From positions 80,409 through 144,408 of the forward strand of contig NZ_FWWT01000016.1 of assembly GCF_900176035.1 (NCBI RefSeq): a stretch of 64,000 bases of DNA, written 5' to 3'. The notes under the pieces are model-generated. The model was not told the origin of the DNA. It saw nothing but the letters and a program-made list of their open reading frames with translations, and did not search any database. Shown here piece after piece: positions 32,924-42,227 of this stretch; the stretch's first letter is position 1, and each line of letters begins with the position of its first letter. The translations under genes and the position numbers were made by a program. The stretch is from Desulfonispora thiosulfatigenes DSM 11270. Lineage in GTDB: Bacteria > Bacillota > Peptococcia > Peptococcales > Desulfonisporaceae.

Positions 32924-33670
32924 TTAATTACTTCTGAATATTGATTTAATTGCATGTTTTGTTACTTCTTTTTTCAGCTCTGCAAGGGATGCTGTAAGTG
33001 GTATTTGCTTTGGACATTCCCTTACGCAGTTTTGAGAGTTACCACATTCTTGGATTCCTCCAGGCTGAATTAAGGCAGCGATACGTTCTTCTTTTTCAAT
33101 ATGACCTGTTGGATGAAGACTTGCTAAATGTGCTTGAGCTACAGCAGCTGGACCAATAAAGTCAGTTTTTTCGCTATAGTTTGGACAACTTTGGGCACAT
33201 ACGCCACAAGACATACAACGAGATAAATTATACGTAACTTCTTGTTGTTTAGAGTTTTGTTTTGGTCCAGGGCCTAGATCATAAGTTCCATCTATTGATA
33301 TCCAAGCCCGCACCCTTTTTAAAGCATCAAATATAGGGGCTCTATCTACATATAAATCCCTGATTATTTTAAATTTGTTTAAAGGCTCTAAGGTAATAGG
33401 CTGAGTTAATTGTTCTACTAAAGCCGTACAAGACTGTCTAGCCTTACCATTAACGATCATAGAGCAAGCACCACATACTTCTTCTAAACAGTTTGATTCC
33501 CAGACAACTGGTGTTGTTTTTTCACCTTTTAAATTAACTGGATTTTTCTGGATTGCCATCAGACATGAAATTACGTTCATATTACTAGACTGAGGCACTT
33601 TAAATTCTTCCCAATAAGGTTTAGTTTCAGGGCTATCTTGTCTTTTTATCTTAAGATGCACAGTTTTCAT
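32924..33670 (-). CDS. sdhB: Fumarate reductase/succinate dehydrogenase iron-sulfur subunit
   Basis: Electron-transfer subunit with three clusters: the [2Fe-2S] ligands in SNCLEEVCGACS and RQSC, the ferredoxin-type CMSCGVCAQSCP, and CGNSQNCVRECP for the third cluster. Start set at the ATG 33670 (product MKTVHLKIKRQ) with SD gggagg inside the sdhA 3' end, so the genes overlap by 20 bases; the longer frame (MRREEKK) is unlikely. With sdhC and sdhA it forms the three-subunit complex. In a lactate-fermenting anaerobe it more likely reduces fumarate; direction is inference. Confidence 0.93.
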   Translation of the reverse strand: MKTVHLKIKRQDSPETKPYWEEFKVPQSSNMNVISCLMAIQKNPVNLKGEKTTPVVWESNCLEEVCGACSMIVNGKARQSCTALVEQLTQPITLEPLNKFKIIRDLYVDRAPIFDALKRVRAWISIDGTYDLGPGPKQNSKQQEVTYNLSRCMSCGVCAQSCPNYSEKTDFIGPAAVAQAHLASLHPTGHIEKEERIAALIQPGGIQECGNSQNCVRECPKQIPLTASLAELKKEVTKHAIKSIFRSN

Positions 33671-35459
33671 CGTCTTTTTTTCCTCCCTTCGCATCCTTTG
33701 TTTCCTTTGCTTCTGTTCCTTGTTTATCTACATCGTAAACACGTTTTCTTGGTGGGATAAGAGAAACATCAACGTCTTCATAACTAAGCACGGGACCATT
33801 TTTAGTATATTTAGCTTTAGTTGTTTTTAAGAATTGTTCGTCATCTCTTTCAGGGAAATCTGGTTTATAGTGAGCCCCACGACTTTCGTTTCTATTTAGA
33901 GCGCCTAAGGTAATAACACGTGCCATTTCAATCATATTTTTCAGTTGACGAGTAAGATGAACACTTTGATTACTATAACGACTCGTATCAGCTAAACCAA
34001 TGTTTTTATATCTTTCTAAAAATTCCTGTAGTTTATCATCTGTTGCTTTTAAGCGATCATTATATCTAACAACTGTCACATTATCAGTCATGATGTTTCC
34101 TAATTCTTCGTGCAATTTGAATGGATTTTCTTTACCATCCATTTTATAAATATCATCAACTAATCTTTGTTGCTTTTTCGTTTCTCTTTCAAATACAGAA
34201 GAAGGAGTGTCTTTAACATCTACGCCACACATATATTCAACTGCAGCAGGTCCTGCAATAGTTCCACCATAAACGGTTGATAAAAGTGAATTTGCTCCTA
34301 AACGGTTAGCCCCATGATATTGGTAATCAGTTTCCCCAACTGCAAATAGTCCTGGAATATTGGTCATTTGATTATTATCAACCCATAATCCGCCCATACT
34401 ATAATGCATACCTGGGAATATTTTCATTGGAACTTTACGTGGATCATCACCAATGAATTTTTCATATATTTCAATAATTCCGCCTAATTTACGGTCAAGT
34501 AATTTAGAATCAATATGAGATAAATCAAGAAAAACCATATTTTTTCCGTCAACGCCAAGTTTTTGATTAACGCAAACATCAAAGATTGCTCTAGTTGCAA
34601 TATCACGTGGCACTAGGTTTCCATAAGCTGGGTACATTTCCTCTAAGAAGTACCAAGGCTTTCCATCTTTATATGTCCAAACACGACCACCCTCGCCTCT
34701 AGCAGACTCAGACATTAAACGTAATTTGTCATCACCTGGGATAGCAGTAGGATGAACCTGGATAAATTCTCCGTTAGCGTAATAAGCACCATATTGATAA
34801 GTAACACTATGAGCACTACCTGTGTTAATTACAGAGTTAGTACTTTTACCATAAACCATTCCAATACCACCAGTTGCTAGCACTGTAGCACCAGATTTAA
34901 AGGATTTAATTTCCATGCTGTGTAAATCTTGAGCTACGATACCCACACAAGATCCATTATCATTTAAGATAGGAGATAAGTACTCCCAGCCTTCATATTT
35001 AGTAACTTTACCTTCAGCTTCATATTTACGAACTTGTTCATCTAATGCGTATAATAATTGTTGTCCTGTAGTTGCCCCAGCAAAAGCTGTACGACAGTGC
35101 TTAGTTCCTCCAAAACGACGGAAATCTAAAAATCCTTCAGGTGTTCTATTAAAAGGCACGCCCATTCTATCAAATAAATAGATAATTCCAGGAGCTGCTT
35201 CACACATATTTTTAACAGGTGTTTGATTAGCTAAAAAGTCTCCACCATAAACTGTATCGTCAAAATGTTCCCACGGGGAGTCACCTTCACCCTTTGTATT
35301 TACTGCTCCATTAATTCCACCTTGAGCGCACACAGAGTGAGAACGCTTAACAGGAACTACTGAGAAAAGTAAAACATTTGATCCTTGTTCTACTGCCTTT
35401 ATAACTGTCATAAGACCAGCAAGCCCGCCGCCTACAACGATTATTTCTTTTTTTGACAT
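33651..35459 (-). CDS. sdhA: Fumarate reductase/succinate dehydrogenase flavoprotein subunit
   Basis: 602-aa FAD subunit. It has the dinucleotide motif GGGLAGLMTVIKA at 9-21, the covalent-FAD histidine segment SHSVCAQGGINGAVN, the dicarboxylate-site EFIQVHPTAIPG and the catalytic arginine segment SESARGEGGRVW. The acidic/lysine-rich C-terminal tail (EAKETKDAKGGKKDDE) is unusual and overlaps the sdhB SD. SD aggaggtt precedes the ATG. The length and three-gene order sdhC-A-B match the Bacillus/epsilon-proteobacterial type B complex. Confidence 0.95.
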   Translation of the reverse strand: MSKKEIIVVGGGLAGLMTVIKAVEQGSNVLLFSVVPVKRSHSVCAQGGINGAVNTKGEGDSPWEHFDDTVYGGDFLANQTPVKNMCEAAPGIIYLFDRMGVPFNRTPEGFLDFRRFGGTKHCRTAFAGATTGQQLLYALDEQVRKYEAEGKVTKYEGWEYLSPILNDNGSCVGIVAQDLHSMEIKSFKSGATVLATGGIGMVYGKSTNSVINTGSAHSVTYQYGAYYANGEFIQVHPTAIPGDDKLRLMSESARGEGGRVWTYKDGKPWYFLEEMYPAYGNLVPRDIATRAIFDVCVNQKLGVDGKNMVFLDLSHIDSKLLDRKLGGIIEIYEKFIGDDPRKVPMKIFPGMHYSMGGLWVDNNQMTNIPGLFAVGETDYQYHGANRLGANSLLSTVYGGTIAGPAAVEYMCGVDVKDTPSSVFERETKKQQRLVDDIYKMDGKENPFKLHEELGNIMTDNVTVVRYNDRLKATDDKLQEFLERYKNIGLADTSRYSNQSVHLTRQLKNMIEMARVITLGALNRNESRGAHYKPDFPERDDEQFLKTTKAKYTKNGPVLSYEDVDVSLIPPRKRVYDVDKQGTEAKETKDAKGGKKDDENCAS

Positions 35460-35486
35460 TTCATAACCTCCTAAAGGTTTAATTTT

Positions 35487-36128
35487 CTAGTGTACAAAAG
35501 CAAAAGCCATTTGTAATCCAAAGTAAGCTGAAACAAAGAAAAGTGCAATCATTACATAGCTGAAATATTTTTGTGAATTTAAACCGATAACTAATCCCCA
35601 GTTTAACGCAAAGTTCCATAGTCCATTAATAAAGTGAAATAAAGCAGATAAAAGAGCTACTATATATATACCTAAAATTATAGGGTCACTAAAAGCTGTT
35701 GTAATTCTTTCATACATAGATAAATCATCAGTACCAAATCTAATGGTATAAACATGATAAATTACAAAAGCTGCCGTAAGTAGACCTGTGATTCGTTGAA
35801 AATAGAACATCCAGTTTCTAAGAGTAGGGTATAATTTCACATTATTCTTAGATTGAACAGCAAAGATAACCCCATAGATACCATGAAATAATAATGGAAG
35901 AGCAATAAAAAAGATTTCTAAGAAAAGTAGTAAAGGTAATCCTTGGATAAAGTTTACAGTCTCATTAAATGCTGCCTCACCCTTCATTGCTGTTGCGTTT
36001 GCAATTAAGTGTTCTGCCAGGAAAAATCCTAAAGGTATAACCCCTAATAATGAATGAAGCTTTCTTGATGCAAAGTCCCAGTACGTATTTGTATTAGTAG
36101 CTTGGGTGGCTAAAACTGGTTCTGCCAT
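35487..36128 (-). CDS. sdhC: Cytochrome b558-type membrane anchor subunit
   Basis: 213 aa with five hydrophobic helices. Histidines in the helices (SRKLHSLLG, FLAEHLIA, FVIYHVYTIRF, LFHFINGLWNF) fit di-heme coordination by a type B SdhC/FrdC. It exchanges electrons with menaquinone in the membrane. It is first in the operon, with a strong SD (aaaggagg) and its own promoter. No fourth subunit gene is present. Confidence 0.92.
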   Translation of the reverse strand: MAEPVLATQATNTNTYWDFASRKLHSLLGVIPLGFFLAEHLIANATAMKGEAAFNETVNFIQGLPLLLFLEIFFIALPLLFHGIYGVIFAVQSKNNVKLYPTLRNWMFYFQRITGLLTAAFVIYHVYTIRFGTDDLSMYERITTAFSDPIILGIYIVALLSALFHFINGLWNFALNWGLVIGLNSQKYFSYVMIALFFVSAYFGLQMAFAFVH

Positions 36129-36244
36129 TTGTTAAAATCCTCCTTTAAAGATAATTTTAATTATTATAAATTATTCAGAATATTTGAAATAATTCTGAAT
36201 GTATTACACGCAAAATAAAGTGTTTAAGTAACTTATACTATTAA

Positions 36245-36273
36245 ATTATATAGCAGCATACTTTTTATTTCAA
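36245..36273 (-). promoter_or_regulatory. Sigma-A-type promoter of sdhCAB
   Basis: On the minus strand: TTGAAA (36273-36268), 17-base spacer, TATAAT (36250-36245). Leaves a leader of about 110 bases before sdhC. Confidence 0.75.
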
Positions 36274-36778
36274 ATTCAAAATTTTTATAATATTAAGAGA
36301 AATTAACTTGTCAATAATTAAAATTTATTGGTTCTAAGTGGTTGACAAATTCGTTCATAAGTGTAATAGGTTCTGAGAATTAGAAAAGGTATCAGTAATA
36401 GATAATAGTAATGACTGAATCTATAAGTGATCTGGTGGATAAATATGTAATTTAGTGTATAAGTGGCTAAATAAGTAAATATTTAAATAGTTAGTCAATC
36501 AATTAATATGTATGTAGAGCAAGGACGAGTATGCATACTGCGTAAGAGAATTATTTCACAAGTTGGAGGTATTATGTCTATATTCTGAAAATTCCCTCAA
36601 AGGGAAGAAATATAGTTACATGCTAGAAATCATAAACAATATTTATAATTAATTTATAAAATTGCAAATATTTTGCATAAACTTACATAGATAATATATA
36701 TATTAAGTATAAGTATTGACCCTACAGGAGTTCGCTTGGGATGGATTTTAAAAAAGATTAAACTCATAAAAATAACTG
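36274..36778. other. Long divergent intergenic region between sdhC and the flavoprotein gene
   Basis: About 500 bases without a convincing gene. A TTGACA at 36342 has no good -10. At 36564-36588 a strong SD (ggaggt) precedes a four-codon frame (MSIF, stop) that runs into a hairpin (ttccct caa agggaa with outer ctatatt/aatatag arms), reminiscent of a leader peptide but without a T-run. The segment at 36716-36750 (ttgaccctacaggagttcgc) is locally less AT-rich and unexplained. Confidence 0.5.
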
Positions 36779-36807
36779 TTGCCAAACATAACAAATTCTA
36801 ATATAAT
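36779..36807 (+). promoter_or_regulatory. Sigma-A-type promoter of the CoA-disulfide reductase gene
   Basis: TTGCCA (36779-36784), 17-base spacer, TATAAT (36802-36807). Predicts a leader of about 210 bases. Confidence 0.75.
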
Positions 36808-37023
36808 AAAGTTAAGAATATGGTAACAATAAGTTACATAATATCTTATAATAAAAACGTACGAGATGTGAAAAAAATATCAAACACACAACTAAATATA
36901 CTAATAAGTTTAACCTTATGCCTTAATTTGTGAAACATGAAACGAATTAGGGTAATTTGAAGGCGTATTAATTGTATTATTAATTTATTCAGATAACCAG
37001 ATAAATTGAAGGAGTTGACTTTA

Positions 37024-38700
37024 GTGGAAGAGTTAAAGATTGTTGTTATTGGTGGAGTTGCTGTAGGTCCTAAAGCAGCAGCAAGAGCAAAAAGATGTAA
37101 TTCAAATGCAAAGGTAACTTTAATTGAAAGAGGAACATATTTATCATACGGAGCTTGTGGACTTCCATACTATATTGGTGGAGCAGTTGGAGAAATGGAA
37201 GATTTAATGACTACTGCTTATGGAACATTACGTGACCAAAAATATTTTAGTGAAGTTAAAGATATCAATGTAATGCCTGGTCATGAAGCTACTAAAATTG
37301 ATCGTGCTAATAAAAAAGTAATTGTAAAAGAATTAGCAACTGGCGAAGTAAAAGAAATTCCTTATGATAAATTAGTTTTAGCTACTGGAGCTAAGCCTGT
37401 AACACCTAAAATGCCTGGCGTAGAAGGTAAAGGAGTATTTAAATTAACAACTCCTCAAGATGGCCTTGCAATTAAAGATTATTGTTTAAAAAACGATGTA
37501 GACAATGTAATTGTAATGGGTGCGGGTCTTATTGGACTTGAGTTTGCTGAAAACATTGTAAACTGGGGACCAAGTGTTACAATCGTAGAAATGCAAGATA
37601 GAGTGTTACCAGGACTATTAGACAAAGAAATGTCTATCTCTTTCCGTAAATATTTAGAAAGCGAAGACATGGTAATTCATACAGATGCTAAAATTAATGA
37701 AGTAGTTTTAGACGAAGAAGGCAAAGTAAAAGGTGTAGAAACTGAAAAAGGATTCGTTGAAGGACAATTATTATTAGTATCTATTGGTGTAAGACCAAAT
37801 CTTGAATTAGCCGAGGAAGCTGGTTTAGAAGTAGATAGAAGCATTATTGTAAATGAATATATGCAAACAAGTGATCCAGATATTTATGCTGGTGGAGACT
37901 GTGTAGCTAGTGTTAACAGAGTAACAGGACAAAATGCTTATGTTCCACTTGGTTCTACAGCTAATAAACATGGTAGAATTATTGGTACAAACATCACTGG
38001 TGGAAAAGAAAAATTCCCTGGTATCGTAGGTACTGGTATTGCAAAAGTATTTGATTGGTCAGTAGCAAGAACTGGTCTTAGCCAGCCACAAGCAGAGAGT
38101 TTAGGTTATGATACTATCTCTGTAGTTGTTGCAGGTCATGATAAGCCTTTCTTCTACCCTGGTTCATCTAACGTATTAATTAAATTAATTGCAGATAAAA
38201 ATACTCGTAAAGTATTAGGCGCACAATTAATTGGACCTGGAGATATTAATGGACGTATCAACCAATTAGTAGTAGCAATTAGCCTTGGATGTACTGCTAG
38301 TGAAGTTGCAAACTTTGACTATGCATATGCTCCACCATTTAGTGAAGCAGTAGACGTAATTATTCATGCTGGAAACGTTCTTAATAACTTAATTGACGGC
38401 ACTATGAACAAAATTAGCTTTGAAGAAGCAGAACCTAAATTAAATGCTGAAGGTACAGTATTCCTTGATGTAAGAACTGAGTTAGAACGTCAAAGGTTAC
38501 CAGTTCCGGGAGAAAATATCATTCATATCCCATTCGACAACTTTAGAGATAGAATGAATGAAATTCCAAAAGATAAAGAAATCATTTGCTGCTGTGATAC
38601 TGGTACAAGAGCAAATGAAGTACAAATGGTATTAAAACGTAATGGTTATAATGATGCAAAATTATTAGAGGCTGGTGTATGGTTCTGGCCTTGGAACTAA
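37024..38700 (+). CDS. CoA-disulfide-reductase-like flavoprotein with rhodanese domain
   Basis: About 558 aa from GTG 37024 (SD gaaggag at 37008; the TTG at 37006 overlaps it). The FAD motif is VVIGGVAVGPKAAARAK and the redox cysteine lies in YLSYGACGLPYYIGG, as in CoA-disulfide reductases. The NAD motif is VIVMGAGLIGLEFAE, and the dimer domain includes YAPPFSEAVDVI. The C-terminal rhodanese domain starts FLDVRTELERQRLP and has the loop CCDTGTRANE with a cysteine. Such CDR-rhodanese fusions reduce CoA-persulfide, polysulfide or CoA disulfide with NAD(P)H. The highly optimised codons and strong promoter suggest high expression. Confidence 0.9.
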   Translation: MEELKIVVIGGVAVGPKAAARAKRCNSNAKVTLIERGTYLSYGACGLPYYIGGAVGEMEDLMTTAYGTLRDQKYFSEVKDINVMPGHEATKIDRANKKVIVKELATGEVKEIPYDKLVLATGAKPVTPKMPGVEGKGVFKLTTPQDGLAIKDYCLKNDVDNVIVMGAGLIGLEFAENIVNWGPSVTIVEMQDRVLPGLLDKEMSISFRKYLESEDMVIHTDAKINEVVLDEEGKVKGVETEKGFVEGQLLLVSIGVRPNLELAEEAGLEVDRSIIVNEYMQTSDPDIYAGGDCVASVNRVTGQNAYVPLGSTANKHGRIIGTNITGGKEKFPGIVGTGIAKVFDWSVARTGLSQPQAESLGYDTISVVVAGHDKPFFYPGSSNVLIKLIADKNTRKVLGAQLIGPGDINGRINQLVVAISLGCTASEVANFDYAYAPPFSEAVDVIIHAGNVLNNLIDGTMNKISFEEAEPKLNAEGTVFLDVRTELERQRLPVPGENIIHIPFDNFRDRMNEIPKDKEIICCCDTGTRANEVQMVLKRNGYNDAKLLEAGVWFWPWN

Positions 38701-38717
38701 TATAAAGGAATAAAGAG

Positions 38718-38749
38718 CAGCTTACCTAATTAAGGTAGGCTGTTTTTTT
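38718..38749 (+). terminator. Intrinsic terminator
   Basis: 10-bp stem cagcttacct/aggtaggctg with a 5-base loop, followed by seven T. Confidence 0.88.
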
Positions 38750-38866
38750 GTTGACTCAACTATTATTAAAAGTGCTTATTATAATGAAGGAAAGGTGTTT
38801 AGTTGCAGGAAATTTTATTTTGGTGTCGAATGGTAATAGAGGTATAAATGTGAAGGGGGAGACATA

Positions 38867-40702
38867 ATGAGAAGATTTAGTAAAACTATTTGCTGGGGTA
38901 TAGTCTTAATGTTCATGGTAACAATTTTAGCCCCAAGTGCTCTATATGCGGCATCAAAATATGGTGAATTTCCAGATGTAAAAAGTGACCATTGGGCTAA
39001 ACAAGTAGTGACAAAGATGCAATTAAGACAAGTAGTTAATGGCTATGCAGAGGGTAAGAACTTTGTATTTAAGCCAGATCAATCTGTGACAAAAATGGAA
39101 GCTGTAATTATGGCTATTAGATTAATGGAACTTAAAGAAACTGATGTATCTGAAGGAACTTACATTCCATTTACTGTTCCAGACTGGGCTAAGGGTGCAG
39201 CCAAAGCAGCTGTAGATAAAGGAATTATCAAGGAAAATGATTTTAAAGGAACAGAAAAAGCATCAAGAGAATGGATTACGAGATTATTAATCAGAATGGT
39301 AGATAAAGATAATGCTGCAGAGTTAGCTACTGCAACAAATGATACTTTAAGTTTTACAGATACTAAAAAGATCTCTAAAGAATATGCCCCTTATGTAAAA
39401 TTGGCCGTTAAATTAGGATTAGCTAGAGGAAACACGGATAATACCTTTGCACCTAATACTGCTGTAACAAGAGCGCAAATGGTTGCTTTTTTAAGTAGAA
39501 CCGAAGATTTATTAGAAATCACATCACCTAATGTATTAATTGGTGAAGTTACAGAAATTATTGGAGATAATATTACAATTGTAACTCCTAAAGGTGTAAA
39601 GTATACATTAGTTTATGATGGAAAAAGCAATCTATATAACAAAGAGGGCAAGATAATTGAAGGAAAAAAAATAAATGTTGAAAACTGGATTTACACAATT
39701 GTTAGAGGAAATACTATTGAATATTTAGAAATGAGAGACAAAGGTGAATTTGAAACAAATACTAATCCAACACCGACGCCTAAGCCTGAATTAGATAAGG
39801 ATAAATTAATTGAAACAAAAGGTAGCATTATATCTGTTAAAGCTGAGGAAAAAGTGATATTTGTTAAAATGGATGATGGTAATATCGAAAAATATAGCAT
39901 AGACAGTAAAATTAGTTTAGTAGATAGTAATAATAAAGAAATTAAATTAGCTGATTTAAGTTCGGATGATAGGGTAGAACTTTATTTTACAGATAAAGGT
40001 GAGCTAGTTGAACTTAGTCTGATTACAAATAAAGTAGCGACTACTTTTAAAAAGGGCACAATTCATGATATCGTTCAAGATGGAAGTAGCGTTTTAATTA
40101 AAAATTCAGATGGAATTAAAATTTACTCTATTGATAAGAATACAACAATTAAAATAGGTACAAAATTAGAAGTTGATGCCAAAAGCTTAAAGTCAGGTGA
40201 TGAAGTTGAATTTACCTATACAGGTAGCATGTTAGATACAATCACCGTAACTAATGGTAATTTTGATGATGCAAGTAAAGGTAAAGTAATAAGTATAAAT
40301 GATAAAGCTGTTACTTATGAAAATGCAAATGGAGATTTAGTATCTCATTACCTTAGTACAAATGTAAAAGTTATTTTTGGTGATGGTAATGCAAAATTAG
40401 GGGATATAAAACCAGGCGATACTATTGAAGTAAAGTTAAAAGATAAAAAGGTTACAGAAATCTCAGTTCCATCTCGTAATTTAATCGAAAAAGTAACTGG
40501 AAAACTTGAAGTAGACTATGGTGCAGATGGGATTATCGTCATTGCAGATGCCAATAATAATTTAAAAGCGTATAAAGTAGATAGTAATACTGATACTAAA
40601 GTAAATGGATATACGAATAGTCTATATTCTCTTAAAAAGGGTATGAGTATTGAAATTGAAGTTAGAGATGAAAGAGTAATTTATTTAAGGGCAAATTATT
40701 AA
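38867..40702 (+). CDS. SLH surface protein 3 with N-terminal SLH repeats
   Basis: 611 aa. The signal peptide ends near LYAASKY. Three SLH-like units occupy about residues 30-220 (FPDVKSDHWAKQVV, the degenerate FTVPDWAKGAAKAAV, FTDTKKISKEYAPYV), then a short Pro/Thr linker (about 300) and at least four related beta modules with alternating 'KGxI..I..DG..V.I' strands (KGTIHDIVQDGSSVLIKN, GKVISINDKAVTYEN). SLH position at the N-terminus contrasts with the two SLH proteins upstream. It is probably a wall-attached structural or adhesion protein; no catalytic motif was found. Confidence 0.88.
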   Translation: MRRFSKTICWGIVLMFMVTILAPSALYAASKYGEFPDVKSDHWAKQVVTKMQLRQVVNGYAEGKNFVFKPDQSVTKMEAVIMAIRLMELKETDVSEGTYIPFTVPDWAKGAAKAAVDKGIIKENDFKGTEKASREWITRLLIRMVDKDNAAELATATNDTLSFTDTKKISKEYAPYVKLAVKLGLARGNTDNTFAPNTAVTRAQMVAFLSRTEDLLEITSPNVLIGEVTEIIGDNITIVTPKGVKYTLVYDGKSNLYNKEGKIIEGKKINVENWIYTIVRGNTIEYLEMRDKGEFETNTNPTPTPKPELDKDKLIETKGSIISVKAEEKVIFVKMDDGNIEKYSIDSKISLVDSNNKEIKLADLSSDDRVELYFTDKGELVELSLITNKVATTFKKGTIHDIVQDGSSVLIKNSDGIKIYSIDKNTTIKIGTKLEVDAKSLKSGDEVEFTYTGSMLDTITVTNGNFDDASKGKVISINDKAVTYENANGDLVSHYLSTNVKVIFGDGNAKLGDIKPGDTIEVKLKDKKVTEISVPSRNLIEKVTGKLEVDYGADGIIVIADANNNLKAYKVDSNTDTKVNGYTNSLYSLKKGMSIEIEVRDERVIYLRANY

Positions 40703-40723
40703 TAAGTAAATATGTAAGTATGG

Positions 40724-40752
40724 CCGGCAACAGTTCACTGGTGCCGGTCTTT
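40724..40752 (+). terminator. Intrinsic terminator
   Basis: Stem ccggca-cagt/actg-tgccgg with one A-G mismatch and a 2-base loop, then tcttttta. Confidence 0.88.
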
Positions 40753-40835
40753 TTATATTTAAAAATTGTTCAATATGCATTATTTTGTGATAAAATAGCT
40801 AAGTATGTGTGATACTAAGAAAAAAGGGTGATTTT

Positions 40836-42011
40836 ATGTACGATAATATTTTAATTAGATATGGAGAAATAGGCCTTAAGGGTAAAAATCAAAAGGATTT
40901 TTTACATAGATTAGTAAAAAACATTAAAATGAGAATCAAAGGAATTGGTAATGACGAAACAAAAGTTGTATTAGAAAGAGGTCGTGTTTTTGTAGTTATA
41001 AACGGCCAAGACCCAGAAATTTTTTATAAAGCTTTAGGTACTATTTTTGGGATTTTATCATTTAGCCCTGTGCGCAAGGTGGGTTTAGATTTAGATGAAA
41101 TTAATAAAGCTGCGCTAGAGGAATTTAAGTCTTTAGGAGAAATGCCTGAAAATTTCAAGGTTAATGCCCGTAGATCGTTTAAATTATTTCCTTTAGATTC
41201 TATTGAGCTGCAAAGAGAAGTAGGACACTATATTTTAGTAAATACACCAGGATTAAAGGTAGATGTGCATAATCCAAAAGCTGAAGTATGGGTTGAAGTT
41301 AGGGAAGAAGCTGCTTACGTATATAGTAAAAAGATAAATGGAATCGGCGGATTACCTATTGGTACAGGTGGTAAGGCTATGCTTTTACTTTCTGGTGGAA
41401 TTGATAGCCCGGTAGCAGGTTGGATGACTATGCGTAGAGGTTTAGAAATAGAAGCTGTATATTTCCATAGTCACCCCTATACGAGTGAAAAGGCAAAGGA
41501 AAAGGTATTAGACTTAGCAAGAGTTTTAGCTGAGTATTCTGGGAAGATTAAGGTGCATATTGTACCTTTTACGCAAATTCAAGAGGCTATTAGTGCTAAA
41601 TGTTTTGAATCTTTATGGATTACCATTATGCGTAGATTTATGATGAGAATTTCAGAGAGAATAGCAGAGCAACAAGGTATGCTAGCTTTAGCAACTGGAG
41701 AAAGCCTAGGACAAGTAGCCAGCCAAACCGTAGAAAGTATGCATGCTATTACGGGGGTAATTAATACGCCTGTAATCAGACCTTTAGTGTGTATGGATAA
41801 AAGAGAAATCATAGATGTGTCTGAAAAAATAGGGACTTATGAAATTTCTATTAGACCTTTTATTGACTGCTGTACAGTATTTTTACCTAAAGCACCAAAG
41901 ACAAAGCCGAAAAGAGAAGCCTGTGAAAAGGCTGAAAAGTATTTAGACATAGAAGCATTAGTGCAAAAAGCTATAGATGATACCGAGGTCGTAATCGTTA
42001 AAAAAGGTTAA
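40836..42011 (+). CDS. thiI: tRNA 4-thiouridine sulfurtransferase ThiI
   Basis: About 391 aa from ATG 40836 (SD aagggtg; the in-frame GTG 40809 is too far from any SD). The N-terminal ferredoxin-like/THUMP part covers about 1-165 and contains RYGEIGLKGKN. The PP-loop ATP pyrophosphatase LLLSGGIDSPVAGWM is at about 184-198. No C-terminal rhodanese domain is present, as is usual in Gram-positives. It introduces sulfur into tRNA U8 and in some species serves thiamine synthesis; it needs a cysteine desulfurase, not encoded here. Confidence 0.95.
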   Translation: MYDNILIRYGEIGLKGKNQKDFLHRLVKNIKMRIKGIGNDETKVVLERGRVFVVINGQDPEIFYKALGTIFGILSFSPVRKVGLDLDEINKAALEEFKSLGEMPENFKVNARRSFKLFPLDSIELQREVGHYILVNTPGLKVDVHNPKAEVWVEVREEAAYVYSKKINGIGGLPIGTGGKAMLLLSGGIDSPVAGWMTMRRGLEIEAVYFHSHPYTSEKAKEKVLDLARVLAEYSGKIKVHIVPFTQIQEAISAKCFESLWITIMRRFMMRISERIAEQQGMLALATGESLGQVASQTVESMHAITGVINTPVIRPLVCMDKREIIDVSEKIGTYEISIRPFIDCCTVFLPKAPKTKPKREACEKAEKYLDIEALVQKAIDDTEVVIVKKG

Positions 42012-42092
42012 GATAACATGCAAAAGGTTAAATAAATAATTTATAGCAATATAATAGTAGGAAAATATAAAAATATAGAAATATAAAATAAG

Positions 42093-42168
42093 GAAATAAA
42101 GAAATAAAGAATAAAGAATAAAGAAATAAAGAATAAAGAAATAAAGAAATAAAGAAATAAAGAATAAA
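42093..42168 (+). repeat. (G)AAATAAA/(G)AATAAA tandem repeat, 10 units
   Basis: Ten consecutive 7- or 8-base units (gaaataaa or gaataaa) in the thiI-thioesterase gap; the mix of unit lengths suggests ongoing slippage. The remainder of the 216-base gap is A-rich with no gene. Confidence 0.95.
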
Positions 42169-42227
42169 GACTTAAAAATAAAAAATAAAGAACTAAGGGA
42201 AAAAGGATTTAACAGAGGAGGTACTTT

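Noticed and set aside
42093-42168. CRISPR-like array
   Set aside because: Units are contiguous 7-8-mers with no spacers; it is a microsatellite.
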